Origin: Vanessa cardui
Lineage: Eukaryota > Arthropoda > Insecta > Lepidoptera > Nymphalidae
Reading direction: 5' to 3'
Assembly (NCBI RefSeq): GCF_905220365.1
Contig: NC_061146.1
Span: forward strand, 4,281,538 to 4,345,537
DNA: 64,000 bases
A program made the translations under genes and the position numbers. Below, piece after piece: positions 50,801 through 60,400 of the stretch (position 1 is its first letter; the number at the start of each line of letters is the position of its first letter). The notes under the pieces were generated by a model. It was not told the DNA's origin. It saw nothing but the letters and a program-made list of their open reading frames with translations, and ran no database searches.

Positions 50801-53356
50801 GCATGTGACAAATTTCATAGAAATTCTGACACATGTGTATTCCACCAACCCGCATTGGAACAGCCTGGTGGAATATGTTCCAAACCTTCTCCTCAAAGGG
50901 AGAGGAGACCTTTAACCCAGCAGTGGGAATTTACAGGCTGTTGTTGTTGTATTAATAGTATTTTAGTGTTATAAAATTATCTTAGTAAATATTGGACAAC
51001 ATCACATACATTACTCTCGATCCCAATGTAAGTAGCTAAAGCACTTGTGTTATGGAAAATCAGAAAAAAGGACGGTACCACAAACACCCAGCTCTTCTCG
51101 ACTCCGGGAATCGAACCCAGGGCCTCGGAGTAGCGTACCCATGAAAACCGGTGTACACACTACTCGACCACGGAGGTCCTCATAATGAAATATAACCTAA
51201 AAATGCATGTTGTGGCCGTCAGTATAAATATATCTTTATGTATAATATGTGTATGTGTAGTGACTGCTGATAGTCCTTAATAAATAAAGTATTTCACACA
51301 ACCAAAATTTTGGATGTCTTTAAGAATATAAACAAATATGATAAAAATATATACAAATGATATCAATATTAAGAAAAAAGTATTTCTATATTATGCAAAC
51401 ATATTCAGAAGCTACTGTTAGTATTCATAATATTATTATTAACTAATCCGGTTACGGTAAAGGCAGCACCACACCAGGCCTGTACGCATAGCGATATCGC
51501 TCCGTGTTTGACCAAATGTTTGGTGCATTCGAAGATTTTACGCCATTGGACAATATGGACAAAATAGTAACATAGTACAATGATAATCGGCAATATGTGT
51601 ATTTCTTCCTAAAAATGAGTATTCTTGGCCCAACTTTTGCTGATAGCGCCATCGTTGGGAAGCCAAATCTCTGAAGGTTGACATATAAAAGCTCCATAAT
51701 ACTGAATTCTCTTCACGTAATCTAATACATTAGATTACTAAGTATCGTACCAAGAAATTCTCAGAAGCAGTTAAGGTTTTAGACGGTTACGTAGCACTTT
51801 TCACAGAAAACAAGTAAATCCTTTGGTTAGGCACATGAACTCTCTCTAATGGCTTTGGATTACCGTTCTATTGGATTACGAAGGAGATCAGAGAGTGCCT
51901 CAATACTGCACAGTTGACAAAAATCCCTCAAGATGTTTTATCTTCATGACGAGTTAATATTACAACAACAACAACAACAACCTGTAAATTTCCCACTGCT
52001 GGGCTAAGGCCTCCTCTCCCTTTTGAGGAGAAGGTTTTTTGAACATATTCCACCACGCTGTTCCAATGTTTGTGGACATACATGTGGCAGAATTTCTATG
52101 AATTTTGACGCATGTTGATCCTTACGATGTTTTCCTTCACCGCCGAGAACGAGACGAATTATAAACACAAATTAATCACATGAATATTCAGTGGCTGCCT
52201 GGGTTCGAACTCGCAATCATCGGTAAAGACGCACGCGTTATAACCTCTGGGCCATCTCGCGCAAAACTATGTAATTTATCGATGTTCGATGTGCTCATAA
52301 GTTAATATTAGTTAATTTATTATTCATCACAACAGTTTTTACTCACTTGACAATCTTGAACATGAGAGAGAATAACGCGCAGAATATTTCCTGGCAGTCT
52401 TCCAGCTCGAAGCACATATTGAACGACTTCACGTACGCCAAGTTCTCGAGCAGGTAGAAATAACGCTTGAAGGCCGGATCCTTTGGATCCCGGAGCCCTT
52501 GGAGTTGGTTGATGAGGAACAGGAATATTGTTTTCACCTGAAAATTTATTAATTTCTTGTAAAAGTTTTATACTACGTAAGTAGACTTCTACTTATTAAA
52601 TATAAAGACGACGTCTCCTCAAAAGGAAAGTTGGCAAGTCTTGCAAACTATTTTAGTGGAAACGTTGCATTAACGTAGCATAAACTGGTTATTCATTTTT
52701 CAAGACAGTTAACTGTTCATGCATGAAAATATAAGTTTAGAAATAACAATTTCGAAATTGAAAAACAAATAACACATTAATTAAATTAGAGGAATATCTT
52801 CAAACGTAACCTATATATGTGTTATTAAAAGCATGAAAATTCAGCTAATATTTATGTACTTTAAGACTAAAACTAAATCAATAAAAGCCTTTTCTATTAC
52901 ACTTATATTTATATATAGATATATGTATACAACATAGATATCTATATAATGGGAACTAAGATATTCAGTTCCTTGTACTTGTATGTAGATCTTATTGTAA
53001 ACACTGGGTCACTTATCTTACAAATCGGAAAACAGTAATACTATATATGCTTAGCGATGGAACATTTGTGTGACATGGTACCAACCCAGACGAGTTTGAA
53101 TGAAGACTTACCACCATGTAAAACCAAGTGCATAGATAGTATGCCAGTGTTTATACATTACCTGTTCTTGGTCCTTGTAAGGAGCTTCCGGTGCGTAAAC
53201 TCTAAGAACATCTGCGATGCAGCAAGCGATGAGCAGCTGGACATCTCGCGATGGATGCGTTAGGAAAAACTCGTCTGCTAGGTGTAGAGCCAGCGGTATG
53301 TACTGCTGGTACATGCCTTCATCCTGACCCAGACCCTGGAGGGTGTGAGCCAGGGC
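32583..53356 (-). CDS. Pds5: Sister chromatid cohesion protein Pds5, N-terminally partial, 18 exons
   Basis: In transcription order the exons are 53356-53162, 52537-52347, 50588-50381, 49454-48408, 47815-47638, 46854-46666, 46107-46014, 41706-41523, 40581-40360, 39887-39750, 38821-38762, 38164-38005, 37369-37251, 36905-36762, 36680-36516, 35904-35806, 33494-33459 and 32684-32583. Phases agree throughout and give about 1,176 residues. The protein is a HEAT-repeat cohesin cofactor that binds the cohesin ring and recruits release and establishment factors in the nucleus. Diagnostic stretches include HLADEFFLTHPSRDVQLLIA, YAPEAPYKD, RYFYLLENLAYVKSFN, LGRFNDISVQIRIK, RERTLDKKFKIRKEAM and CLWFVLEPLITRND. 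The tail carries an AT-hook (RKRGRP) and ends KRVIND and TGA. The fragment starts within the conserved N-terminal TLQGLGQDE region, so probably 30-50 residues are missing upstream. Confidence 0.95.
33459..33494 (-). CDS. Pds5: Pds5 36-bp micro-exon
   Basis: The 12 codons PVVGRSGSIDAK lie between TTTCAG and GTAAAC, phase 0 on both sides. Skipping it would keep the frame, so it may be alternatively spliced. The call rests on phase and good splice sites, since the Pds5 tail is poorly conserved. Confidence 0.7.
34012..34213 (+). mobile_element. LINE fragment, same family as 16468-17213
   Basis: The block from TTTTGTATGTACGGAAAAATA through CAAACACAATCTTGTTACTC to GCGTTCAAAATG is the plus-strand counterpart of the C-terminal LINE coding region at 16780-16980. 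Stops and shifts show it is decayed. Confidence 0.7.
34905..35066 (-). repeat. Degenerate R3 repeat
   Basis: It keeps GACCCTTGTGCCTGTATTACA, ATACTAAGTATTGCCGCC and GCTTGCACAAAGCCCTAACAC in R3 order. It lies in a Pds5 intron. Confidence 0.65.
35232..35412 (-). repeat. GCCCGCG-type repeat, reversed and decayed
   Basis: The plus strand shows CTATACTAATATTATAAATA, AGGTCAATGAACCGAATTCA and ACTAAAACGCGAGTGAATCTAG, the reverse of the blocks at 15754. The GCCCGCG block itself is damaged. Confidence 0.6.
35613..35791. repeat. ~87-bp tandem duplication
   Basis: GATCGAGAGAGTGGAGACAGC and the diverged AATCGAGAGAGTGTAGACAGC are spaced about 87 bases apart, each preceded by TTTCATGTTCCTA and followed by GAAGTGAGTAG. 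The second unit ends about 10 bp from the donor of the Pds5 AT-hook exon. Confidence 0.8.
35806..35904 (-). CDS. Pds5: Pds5 exon 16 in this window: AT-hook exon
   Basis: The 33 codons read FQPKRPAGAPEAAARARKRG and continue RPADALDNANDVE. The core RKRGRP is an AT-hook, a DNA minor-groove binding motif found in Pds5 tails. The exon is extremely GC-rich beside AT-rich introns. The acceptor is TGTCAG and the donor is GTGAGC. Confidence 0.88.
36222..36455. repeat. Compound (GT)n/(GTGC)n microsatellite
   Basis: About 230 bases of alternating purine-pyrimidine repeat: (TG)n followed by interspersed GCGTGCGCGCGTGAGTGCG blocks that themselves repeat three times. It lies in a Pds5 intron, about 60 bp from the donor of the exon at 36516. 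Confidence 0.92.
37402..37490. repeat. 44-bp tandem duplication
   Basis: TTTCCATAGATCCACTTTTA occurs twice, 44 bases apart, each copy followed by AAATG and ATTAGAGATTTTT. It lies about 30 bp upstream, on the minus strand, of the acceptor of the Pds5 exon at 37369. Confidence 0.85.
37722..37980. mobile_element. MITE-B, reversed copy in a Pds5 intron
   Basis: The left end CAGTACGACACAACTTAGAT and the inverted right end TACTACGACACTAACCGATT enclose the MITE-B interior: GGTCATATGATATTACAAG and GGTCGTGTAAATCG on the appropriate strands. About 259 bp, shorter than the copy at 16083. The right end is about 20 bp from the donor of the Pds5 exon at 38005. Confidence 0.75.
38171..38402. repeat. ~118-bp tandem duplication by a Pds5 acceptor
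   Basis: The block CATTAATCACATACTGG plus GTGTGGTATTGTCAG plus TTTTTCACCACAG occurs twice, about 118 bases apart. The first copy begins within 10 bp of the splice acceptor of the Pds5 exon at 38164. Confidence 0.8.
38431..38700 (+). repeat. SINE-1
   Basis: It has a full tRNA-like head (GATGGCCCAGTGGTTAGAGCG, GGTTCAAATCC) and a (TTG)n tail of about 20 bases. It lacks about 20 bases near the GGCCTTTAGCCCAGCAG block. It ends about 62 bp from the Pds5 exon at 38762. Confidence 0.87.
38848..39160. repeat. ~153-bp tandem duplication
   Basis: CAAACACTGA, CACATCCAACCCTTA and AAACCAGCCCCAAT recur in the same order 153-154 bases apart, with point differences and small indels. It lies in the intron next to the Pds5 exon at 38762-38821. 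Confidence 0.82.
39203..39734 (+). mobile_element. Nested SINE pair: SINE-1 carrying SINE-2, with 13-bp target duplication
   Basis: The outer SINE-1 starts GAGATGGCCCAGTAGTTAGA at 39203 and ends TTGTTGTT at 39734. GAGTGCTTTACTC occurs at 39190-39202 and 39735-39747, an exact 13-bp duplication. SINE-2 (39381-39619) splits the SINE-1 body between TTCTGCCAC and ATGTGTATTCC. The right duplication overlaps the Pds5 donor at 39744-39749. Confidence 0.9.
39381..39619 (+). repeat. SINE-2 inserted in SINE-1
   Basis: The head is GACGACCTCCATGGTCGAGT, the B-box is GGTTCGATTCCCGGC, and the tail is TATTTATATTTATATTTA. It must be younger than the SINE-1 that hosts it. Its own target duplication is not obvious beyond two bases. 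Confidence 0.87.
39750..39887 (-). CDS. Pds5: Pds5 exon 10 in this window, donor overlapped by a SINE target duplication
   Basis: The 46 codons read QKQVSKAEMAHLRLAAGAAM to FYNLSHLMV. They match the conserved region after the Pds5 middle HEAT repeats. Its donor GTGAGT occupies 39749-39744. Bases +3 onward belong to the 13-bp duplication made by the SINE pair at 39203-39734. Confidence 0.92.
41913..44210 (-). CDS. LINE reverse transcriptase region (part of broken ORF)
   Basis: It contains SSGPDGIPPIVL, IPKKGNRSDPSNYRPIAI, QYGFRRGRSAGDLL, DIAKAFDRVWH, NAGVPQGCVLSPTLFLLHIND and HCYADDSTVD, the last being the catalytic YADD. It then has the conserved thumb and C-terminal segment with PHMEYCSHLWAG. 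The order is that of Jockey/CR1-group LINEs. Residues before LVRSTV at the start of the open frame are out-of-frame translation of the endonuclease end. Confidence 0.9.
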   Translation of the reverse strand: MSSIPLWARRTSLVRSTVPVTRYSRPRFAGCRRVWHYKSADWDGMRSFFASYPWGRVCFSMDDPSVVADSVADVVLQGMELFIPYSAVPIGGKSQPWFGRLCKTASRRKWERYQDWANASASRDTNTSTFRKEYNSASRSFKNVIAEAKSKYIGRIGERLVRFPSGTRAFWSLAKAVLGNFCQPSFPSLHRDGESLAHTAKEKADLLGSLFASNSTLDDQGKSPPSIPRCDTTMPEVKFRQSAVRKALLSLDIHKSSGPDGIPPIVLRTCAPELAPVLTRLFRQSYALGVVPNSWKTALVHPIPKKGNRSDPSNYRPIAITSLLSKIMESLINCQLLRYLEENQLISDRQYGFRRGRSAGDLLVYLTHRWAEAVESKGEALAASLDIAKAFDRVWHKALLSKLPSYGLPGKLCNWITSFLADRSIKVVVDGACSDLKFVNAGVPQGCVLSPTLFLLHINDLLQIGNIHCYADDSTVDTLYTGRANISRENVEENRNKLVSEIESSLNEVSNWGRLNLVHFNPKKTQVCALTAKKTPFVVSPRFENIPIAATGSIGILGVDISSLVQFRGQLEGKAKLASKKLGVLSKARQYFTSAHRLKLYKAQIRPHMEYCSHLWAGAPQYQLLPFDRIQRRAARIIDDQALSDLLDPLALRRDVGSLCIFYRIFHGECSEELFGLIPAAEFHLRTSRQNSKFHPHHLDVRKSTTARFLRHFLPRTTTLWNQLSPAVFPNRYDMGTFKKRAYSFLKGRQRTCKPPGVADVHGRW
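44023..45069 (-). pseudogene. LINE endonuclease domain, frameshifted at its SDH motif
   Basis: Apurinic-type endonuclease signatures are present: DFCNIRGLNSN, LTETQ, IILGDFNAHHTEWLG and PLGSSD. The last motif should be SDH but reads SDQ at about 44176-44184. After that the frame runs into non-homologous residues, while the true continuation (LVRSTVPVTRY) is in another frame. A short indel at this point therefore breaks both catalysis and linkage to the polymerase. Confidence 0.85.
46193..46542 (+). repeat. SINE-2, tandem head duplication
   Basis: A first head unit at 46193-46313 runs to TTGTCTCGGGTCT and is followed immediately by a second complete SINE-2 (46314-46542). The two heads are 121 bases apart and nearly identical, including AGAGATCCCGGGTTCGATTC. 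It lies in the Pds5 intron between the exons at 46107 and 46666. Confidence 0.85.
46901..47018. repeat. 40-bp minisatellite, three copies
   Basis: GAGGCTGAGTGCCCAATC starts near 46903, 46943 and 46983, with ATCTTAGATATGTAAA-like continuations. It begins about 47 bp upstream, on the minus strand, of the acceptor of the Pds5 exon at 46854. Confidence 0.9.
47360..47595 (-). repeat. R3 dispersed repeat, end-truncated
   Basis: It runs from TATGGTATACGTTGGCGAACG to TTTGGCGGTAGAATATCTGATG and stops before the usual GGTACCTACC end. It lies about 40 bp from the donor of the Pds5 exon at 47638. Confidence 0.8.
47851..48106 (-). repeat. SINE-1, reversed, head-truncated
   Basis: It starts CAACAACAACAGACTGTAAA about 35 bp beyond the acceptor of the Pds5 exon at 47815 and ends at GGTTAAGATGCAG. 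The A-box end is absent. Confidence 0.82.
48408..49454 (-). CDS. Pds5: Pds5 exon 4 in this window: 349-codon central HEAT block
   Basis: This is the largest exon, from FFNHVLILGKEEKNLLIF to CEVCVRTT. It includes LLSVLPQLECKLKSAHFQERL, LGRFNDISVQIRIK, HDAHEQVRYEVVMAI, RERTLDKKFKIRKEAMSGLA and WIKDKILHGYYM, all strongly conserved in Pds5 proteins. The donor is GTTAGT. It is phase 0 on both sides. On its own it identifies the gene. Confidence 0.95.
49491..49965 (-). repeat. Two decayed GCCCGCG-type repeats, reversed
   Basis: One piece has ATGCGAAAGTAACTCTATC, another TTTCACGATCAAACCACTGAA with TTCTAAAACATGAGCAAAGC and CGGGCGTTAACTAGTA. It looks like one longer or two adjacent old copies. Confidence 0.5.
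50082..50362 (-). repeat. R3 dispersed repeat beside a Pds5 donor
   Basis: It is well preserved, from ATGGTATAGGTTGGTAGACGA to AAGCCCTACCACCAAG. It stops about 13 bp before the donor (50375-50380) of the Pds5 exon at 50381-50588. The exon's open frame reads on into it. Confidence 0.87.
50741..50950 (+). repeat. SINE-1, 5'-truncated
   Basis: It lacks the tRNA-like head and starts at AATTTGTCTTTATAATTCAT. It retains the body, the CCCAGCAGTGGGAATTTACA block and a TTGTTGTTGT tail. Confidence 0.83.
50997..51179 (-). repeat. SINE-2, reversed
   Basis: The plus strand shows ACATCACATACATTACTCTC, ATGGAAAATCAGAAAAAAGG, GGGAATCGAACCCAGGGCCT and the head end CTCGACCACGGAGGTCC. The middle is shortened compared with 10164. 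Confidence 0.82.
51440..51720 (-). other. Unresolved low-copy block with short open frames
   Basis: Two overlapping minus-strand frames include RFGFPTMALSAKVGPRILI and ILSNGVKSSNAPNIWSNTE. No domain was recognised. The GC content is a little above the surroundings. It may be a remnant of an older transposon. It lies in a Pds5 intron. Confidence 0.3.
51962..52259 (-). repeat. SINE-1, reversed
   Basis: It has a (CAA)n start, CCTGTAAATTTCCCACTGCTG, and ends TCTGGGCCATCTCG. The head includes GGGTTCGAACTCGCAATC. It ends about 80 bp from the donor of the Pds5 exon at 52347. Confidence 0.84.
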
Positions 53357-54764
53357 CTGGTGATGAAAAAATATTGATTATAGGCAATGATTACAAAAAA
53401 TTCATATCGATATCGATTTAATTACCCTTTAGAATGTACATGTTTTAGTAAATATCAATATACAAGAAACATATAAAAAAATACAATTTTTGGCTGTCTA
53501 TCTCTCTGTTTATCTGTTTGTTCCGACTAATCTCTGGAACGGCTAGATATCTTATGTAATAAGGTTTGTTAAATTCAAACGCGCACACCACAGCCAGTAC
53601 ATAATAACACACATTTATATAATAAGTTGCATTTATAAAAATATGACAATGGACACTACATAATTTCATTTATCTCAAAATAAAATATTTTTAAAAACCG
53701 AATGTATACACACAACTCGATGAGTCTATCTAAGAATCATTACTTAACTAAATTAATAATATCGAGATCCTGGCTCGAATTCCGGCTCGAACCAGAAAGT
53801 TCCAGTTTTATCTAGAAACTTTCAGTTACAGAGATGGCAAGTTCTTACACTTAGTGTTGGTCCTTCGCCGAATCTCTCACCAGTCGAGCCGTATTCCTTC
53901 TAATCAGACCTGGTTCACACAATTTTGTGGCCAAAATTTGTACAATTCATATTGCATTTGGTATAGTCCATCTTTGGACGAAATTCGATTAGAAGGTATT
54001 CATTATTAAAACAATAACGTAGAGTTGTGTTTCAAAAAATATATGCTGAGTTCGAAAGCAACAGTGTAATATTTTGATCCCAATACGAAGACAATTAACT
54101 ATGTTTTGACTATGTGAAGAAAAATACATTTACGGTGAGTTACGTGCTGAATTGATCAGTCAGTCAGTCTCGAATTTGTCCGCCAATTTTGGCTTACTTC
54201 GATATCATAAATTTTTGCTTTCATTTTCTCTAAATGTCTAACATATTCCATAAACTGAAAGAACAATACGGACGTCTCTCTTGTTCCAAAATACATAGTT
54301 TACAAACTTGCAAATTGGAGTAATGCTTACAAAAGCAAAATAACTTAAAATGTTTAATTAAAACATGTTAAACATCTCGTCCTAATACAGTCATCTCCTT
54401 CGGTGATATCCATTTATCTCCTGAATATATGTATTATAACATATATATTATGATTTTATGTTATATATGATTTCATAGGAGGATATTTAAACCATGCCAG
54501 GCCGTTATGATTTGTTTTATTACCGTTGCCGTTCATTGACATAAATAAATGAAACGAACGCATGAATTATTTGCTTCATGATCGTAACACGACTATCTAC
54601 AAAATGCAATATCTCAAAACTTTTTCCGGCAAAAAGTCTTAATAGCAAAAAATGTTTATACAGGAAACCATCCAATCACCAAATCCTAATAGTATCGGTA
54701 AAACGTGATATTTTCAGGTGTTTTAGCTATCACGGTAGCATGTGTAAGCGATCCACTGGCGCTC

Positions 54765-54900
54765 GCCGGAATACGGAGAGGGTACCGCTGGTTTTTTAGT
54801 GGGTAAACCCGGAGGACCTTGGTGCACTCGGCGCCAAGGGAACCGGGGAGTAATCCCCCCTCCCCTCAAATTCCCCTCACGTGGGGTAAGCTAATAAAAA
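54765..54900 (+). mobile_element. GC-rich tail fragment, probably a LINE 3' end
   Basis: The stretch GCGCTCGCCGGAATACGGAG, GGTAAACCCGGAGGACC, CAAGGGAACCGGGGAG and CCCCTCACGTGGGG ends in AATAAAAAA. It is strikingly GC-rich for this window and ends in an A-run, like a truncated retroposon 3' UTR. No other copy is seen here. Confidence 0.4.
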
Positions 54901-55402
54901 AGGTGGTTTATTTAACCTATCGAACTTTCCAGAGTTTACTATTTACATCAGAAAAAATTAAAGTATGATTTTTAAATGCTTAAATATATATATATATATA
55001 CAAATATGACCTAAAACTAGTTACTGTATAAATCTTGACCGCGTGGAATGAATAAAATAGATTAGGAAAAGTATTTAATTATAACACCTTTTTTTAGTAG
55101 GTAGAATTTATTTTATGAGTAATATTTATGGCCATCGGACTAATATCGCCCACAGTGACCACTCTAGGAAGCTTAGTCAACTGTGCTAGAACTATTATAT
55201 TATGATTACGCCACATCAAAAGCGAAGCCCTCGAGGAATATTGTCCAAAGGCGCATTAATTTTGCAAGACAATATGCCAATTCACAAGAACAAGAGTTAT
55301 GATAGTTGCTTCATAAATACGAGTGCCCAATGCTTGTTTGATCGCTTTAAACAATACTGCGAGCCAGAATAAGACAGATCAAAAATTATACTTAAAACAC
55401 AT

Positions 55403-55678
55403 ACAACAACAACAACAACAACAACAACCTGTGAATTTCCCACTGCTGGGCTAAAGCCTTTTCTCCCTATGAGGAGATGGTTTGGGACATATTCCAACGC
55501 GCTGTTCTAATGCGGATTGGTGGAATACACAGGTGGCAGAATTTCTATGAAATAAGACACATACAGGTTTCCTCACGACGTTTTTCTTCACCGCCGAGCA
55601 CGAGATGAGGTGCCTTCATGGTTTTAAACCCACAATCTTTGGTTAAGATACACGCATTCTAACCACTGGGCCATCTCG
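55403..55678 (-). repeat. SINE-1, reversed
   Basis: It starts with eight CAA units (ACAACAACAACAACAACAA) and ends ACCACTGGGCCATCTCG. About 25 bases around the GCACATGAATCAGC block are missing. Confidence 0.83.
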
Positions 55679-56602
55679 AAAACACATATTTTTAGAAAAA
55701 TATTTTTTAAAATGATATTTAAGATTCTTCTTTACGAGCTTTTATTGAACTGGCAATGCTTGTGCTGAATTAGTAGGTACCGATTCCTCTTAGCCTACGT
55801 AGTTGAAAATTTACGTTTCTTCATATTTGATGACCATACATTGTTATAAGCATGACCAAATTGCTCAGAGGTCAAAGTAACTCCCAATTTTCTATATGAA
55901 AAGTTTTTATCCGTTTTAATTCATTCAAATTACATAAACAGACGTAAATGGTCAGTACATAATAATAACATTAATTGTCCCCTCTTTTACATTCACAACC
56001 ATACGGTAAACAGTATAGAAATTGTTTAAGTCAGACAGCTCGGAGTCCCAATTTTACAAACAAATCGACAGTTTCTCACGCCTTTCGTATATTTTCCTAT
56101 TCTACAAACGCGAGAATCCATTTACGGATCGGTCAAAATCGGAATATAATATACGAGAGTAGATTTGCCCCTTTGTAGTAACAAAGCTGAGTTTAATTTT
56201 GTGAGAACTTAGACTTAGAATTCAAATAGAATTATAAACGTATCATTTCAGTTAGTTGAATTATCCCCAGAACACTAACTACTGCTTGAATGAAACCGTT
56301 CAAATGTCTGTTTGAGTCAATTATAACGCTGTTAAAATCAATGTACATCACCACCATACTGTAATCAAATACGCTGCATATCTTTTGTTATAGCTTCATA
56401 ATGGATTAAGCATTCGAACCGTTTTAATTTGTATTGTAACACTGGCCAGGTCCCTTGTCATCTTTAGCTTCAGGCGCTCAATTGCATTCTTTACGTTGCT
56501 GTTATTGTTGACAAATAACATATTTTCCAACTGCATAACATTCAGACTAAAGAACGTTTATATCTACTCGTATATGATTCTACAGATACCATTAATACAA
56601 TA

Positions 56603-57046
56603 CGCTATTTGACAATGCGAAAAATAAATTCTGAATTATTGTAATCAGTGTATATTATGAGTTTAAAAATGGGTACTTACTAACGAAACTTGAAAATAAT
56701 ACTTAATTTATTCAAAAATCAATAAATAAAAGTGCATATTTTCAAACGTTTGTCATGTGACACAAAATGCTCCTGATTGGCCGGGCTTATGATGAAGTCA
56801 CTTTCTTGTAAACACTGCTTTTCTACCATATGTACCACAGATTAAAATACAGGAAAGTGATGTCACCGACCCCATTGAAGCGCCATATTGTGCAAGTAGC
56901 GTTTTTGCGCGCTATTTAAATATGGATTTTTTAATATGATATATTTTGGCAAATATGTACTAGAAACAAAAAAACAACTTTTACTGGGATCCTTAACATC
57001 TACTAAATAATATAAAATGGATTTTAAAAACCAGTCAAATAGCCTA
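56603..57046. mobile_element. MITE-A, intact copy
   Basis: The ends CGCTATTTGACAATGCG and GTCAAATAGCC, with flanking TA on both sides, enclose an interior colinear with 18210-18656. It preserves the site (ACGAAACTTGAAAATAATAC) that the LINE occupies in the copy at 41732-45551. Confidence 0.85.
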
Positions 57047-57275
57047 TACAATATATGTAGTTTTGATCGATATAGTTAAACAAACTTTTAGGCATATACC
57101 AAACTTATGGTCTACAAATATATTATTCACGACCAGGTCCAGGAATATATTATCTGTATATAAATATTAAATGATTTAATTAATTTCCTGGAAACTGACG
57201 CCAATCTCGAAAAACGCAAAATTCTTTACATTGCATCTATTCTTTCATCAATTGATTTTTAACATACAAAAAAAC

Positions 57276-57490
57276 TACATCACATACATTACTCTGATCC
57301 CAATTTAAGTAGCTAAAGCACTTGTGTTGTGGAAAATCAGGAGTAACGACGGTACCACAAACACCCAGACCCAAGACGACATAGAAAACTAATGATAAAC
57401 TACATCGACTCGGCCGGGAACCGACCCCTGGACCTCGGAGTGGCGTACCCATGAAAACCGGTGTACACACTACTCGACCGCGAAGGTCGT
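57276..57490 (-). repeat. SINE-2, reversed
   Basis: The plus strand runs ACTACATCACATACATTACTC, GGAAAATCAGGAGTAACGAC, CTCGGCCGGGAACCGAC to CTCGACCGCGAAGGTCGTC. The head carries small changes at the B-box. Confidence 0.84.
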
Positions 57491-60400
57491 CAAAATTTAC
57501 AGTTTTTTATCGATTTATCGTTGTTTCATACAATTATGAGTAAGGGAATAGAGCACCGGTTCTATAAATATCCTATACAGGTGGCTTTTCTTTGAAATTG
57601 GTCACCGTGTTCCCGTATATTACAAACTGTATATCTATGCAAACACAGCATCGCAATTTCAATGAAACACTACGTTATCCAAGGGGTTTATCTAGAACGA
57701 GTGGACAGAAAAGTAGATTGGTACAAGACGACCTCGCAAACAGATCCAATTATATAAAATTGATATTGTTGTTATATAATATATACATATATATATGTGG
57801 ATGATAAAAATTGTGTATTTGTCAATTAATTTTAATCCGTATTAAATTTTATCAGAATTGTTCCATTTTTCAGAGAATATCGACTATTAATATTTTGATT
57901 TTATCGTTAAAATGTTATTTATAAAAAAAGGCAACCCGGACTTGGTTGGCTTTTTAAAGTCTGATTCGCAGGCTAAGGGTTTCGTACAAACCCATAGGTT
58001 TTTCATAGTTCATTTATAACGGGAATCGAGTATTAAAATATATTTTGTGGTGTACCAATTTACGGTTTCCCGATTTCCCATTTACGTGTGCTACATGACA
58101 TTGCTTCATGCCAAATTTCATGATTCTGGGTCAACGGGACAACCCCTATAGGTTTTTATTGCCTTGTCAAAATGCTATGCGGCATGAAAGGGGCGTACCG
58201 TTTCGATTACCATTGCGTTGACTTAAAAGTTTGATTATTTCATTAATACAAGAGATCGATAAGTGTGTATCTATTAATTACAACTTGTAATCGCCACGCG
58301 TTCGTGGATGAGAGAGAAAATGGTTTTAATAGGCGAACAGACGGATGTAGTAAAATTCCCGATATTTAAATATAAATGTACAGATGACTATCATTTCGAA
58401 CATTTATAATGTAAAATGAGATTTTATAAGTCGATTAATTAAAATGTATGTACAAAGTCGGAGTATTGTAATCATTTACGGATTCGTCGTATTTTATCAG
58501 TATTATATGAGGAAAAAATTGCACATTTCAGTACAGCTCGTACTCGCATAATTCAAAAATTTTTAATGATAAAAAATATTAAAACAGTTTAATAACATAC
58601 TGGATATTTTCTGGGTATTTTTTTTTTGTTTCTATAACCCAGGAAGGCATTTTACTTTATTTGTGACTATAGAAGCTGTAAACCTAAATAGTAATATTTG
58701 TGTGTATTTTTTTAAGAAATATATCGTAATAAAACTTCGATTTTTGAATCGTAATCGTCGTTATATTTATTATCTGTCCGTTTCGAGGGATGGCAACACT
58801 ATGATCTTAATATTCGTGATCTATATCATGAAAAAGATTTTCTTGTTCCAGTCACAAAGCCTAATTAAAAGGCGATTACTTAATTACAGTTTATCAGATC
58901 GAAGTATATTGTAACAACTTCACTTATTAAACACATAGTAGCGTTCAAACGAACTAGTAGTTTCAGGAAAATCGATTCACCATTCAAACTCTATACAAAT
59001 AAATGTGTATTATAATAAACGAAAAGTAATACGTTACTTCAGCTCGATTTATCTGTATCCAAATAAATTGCACATTCAATCATTTCCCGTCAATTCTTAA
59101 AATATATATCGATTGAAATCAACACTATAAATAATAAATTATTTGCATTTCATACAAAAGTATTGTGAATAATAATGCTGGCTGGTTTTATGAATAGCTT
59201 TCACAATTCATTCATTATTTAAAAATAAAAAATAAAAGAAATAACGCAGTTGTAAATCATTCGAAATTAAGCTACGGTTAGACCTGAGGAAACCTGTAAT
59301 AGTCGCATGAAAATCTAGCACAAAGCTTTAACTTAATTCTAGTAACAATTCTACCACGGAACAGAAACTTTAAAAGGTAATTTAGAACAGTTCACTAGGT
59401 CAATACAATTTAGTTCATTAATAATTAAAAAAAAAAAGAAAAAAACATTTCTTATCTCACTCGTGTATTTTTGACAACTAACTTACGATGATACGCCATT
59501 TTGGGAAATGAATCCTATAAATTTCATAATCATCATACTCAATGTCAATATTATATTTTGACATTTGACGGTCGACTGAGGTGAGTTTCGACTTTCCTCT
59601 TACAGAATGCTACAGACAAGGCATTTCAATTGCTATTGCACTTTTAAGAAATAAATAATAAATGAATTAGCATTTTAAAAACACAGAGAACGAAAGGATA
59701 ATCTTTATATAAACTATAAATCTTTAGGGAGCGATTACTTACGAAGGTGGCGTCTTGCTTTTTTAACTTTTTTTTGACTGTGACTTTAATTATTGCGTAA
59801 AGGGATAAATTACTATTCCTCTTTATATGTGTTAAACGGTCATAATTAAGGTCGTAAGACTTAATTTCAATCCAAAAACGGATAGCAATCTTACTTGGGC
59901 TTAGGTTTAGTACATATGCGCCTGGATGTAGCAATACTTAGTATTATAATGTTCCGTATTCAAAGGGTGAGTCTGTGTATCTACATGCACAGAACATTTT
60001 AGTTCCCAAGATTGATAATTATTTTTAAAGAACTAATAACTACAGGCATGTCACCAACACATGGTCCATTTAACGCTATACTAAAAAAAGTAGACGTTTA
60101 TATATGCCATAATGGCGAGGGTTATGAATTTGCACTATATATAAACACCACTGTCAGTCCGTACTATCATAACAAATTAATTGTGAAGCAAACTTTTATT
60201 TGAGTTAAGATACATTGTGACGTAATCAATTAAATTCTTTTTTTGTTTTTCTTTCACTTTCCCGCCAAGTTAAAGAAATAATTTGATAATGAGATCACGT
60301 TACGAGTATCAACATACCGATCATGGGATATACGAGCATGATAAATACTAACATACATAGCAGTGTTTTTTGCTAGTGAAATAAAGCGATTAGTGGGACG

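Noticed and set aside
59482..59494. Minus-strand ATGGCGTATCATC followed by GTAAGT as the first exon of Pds5
   Set aside because: Only four codons with no resemblance to the expected N-terminus and no matching next exon; kept as a note only.
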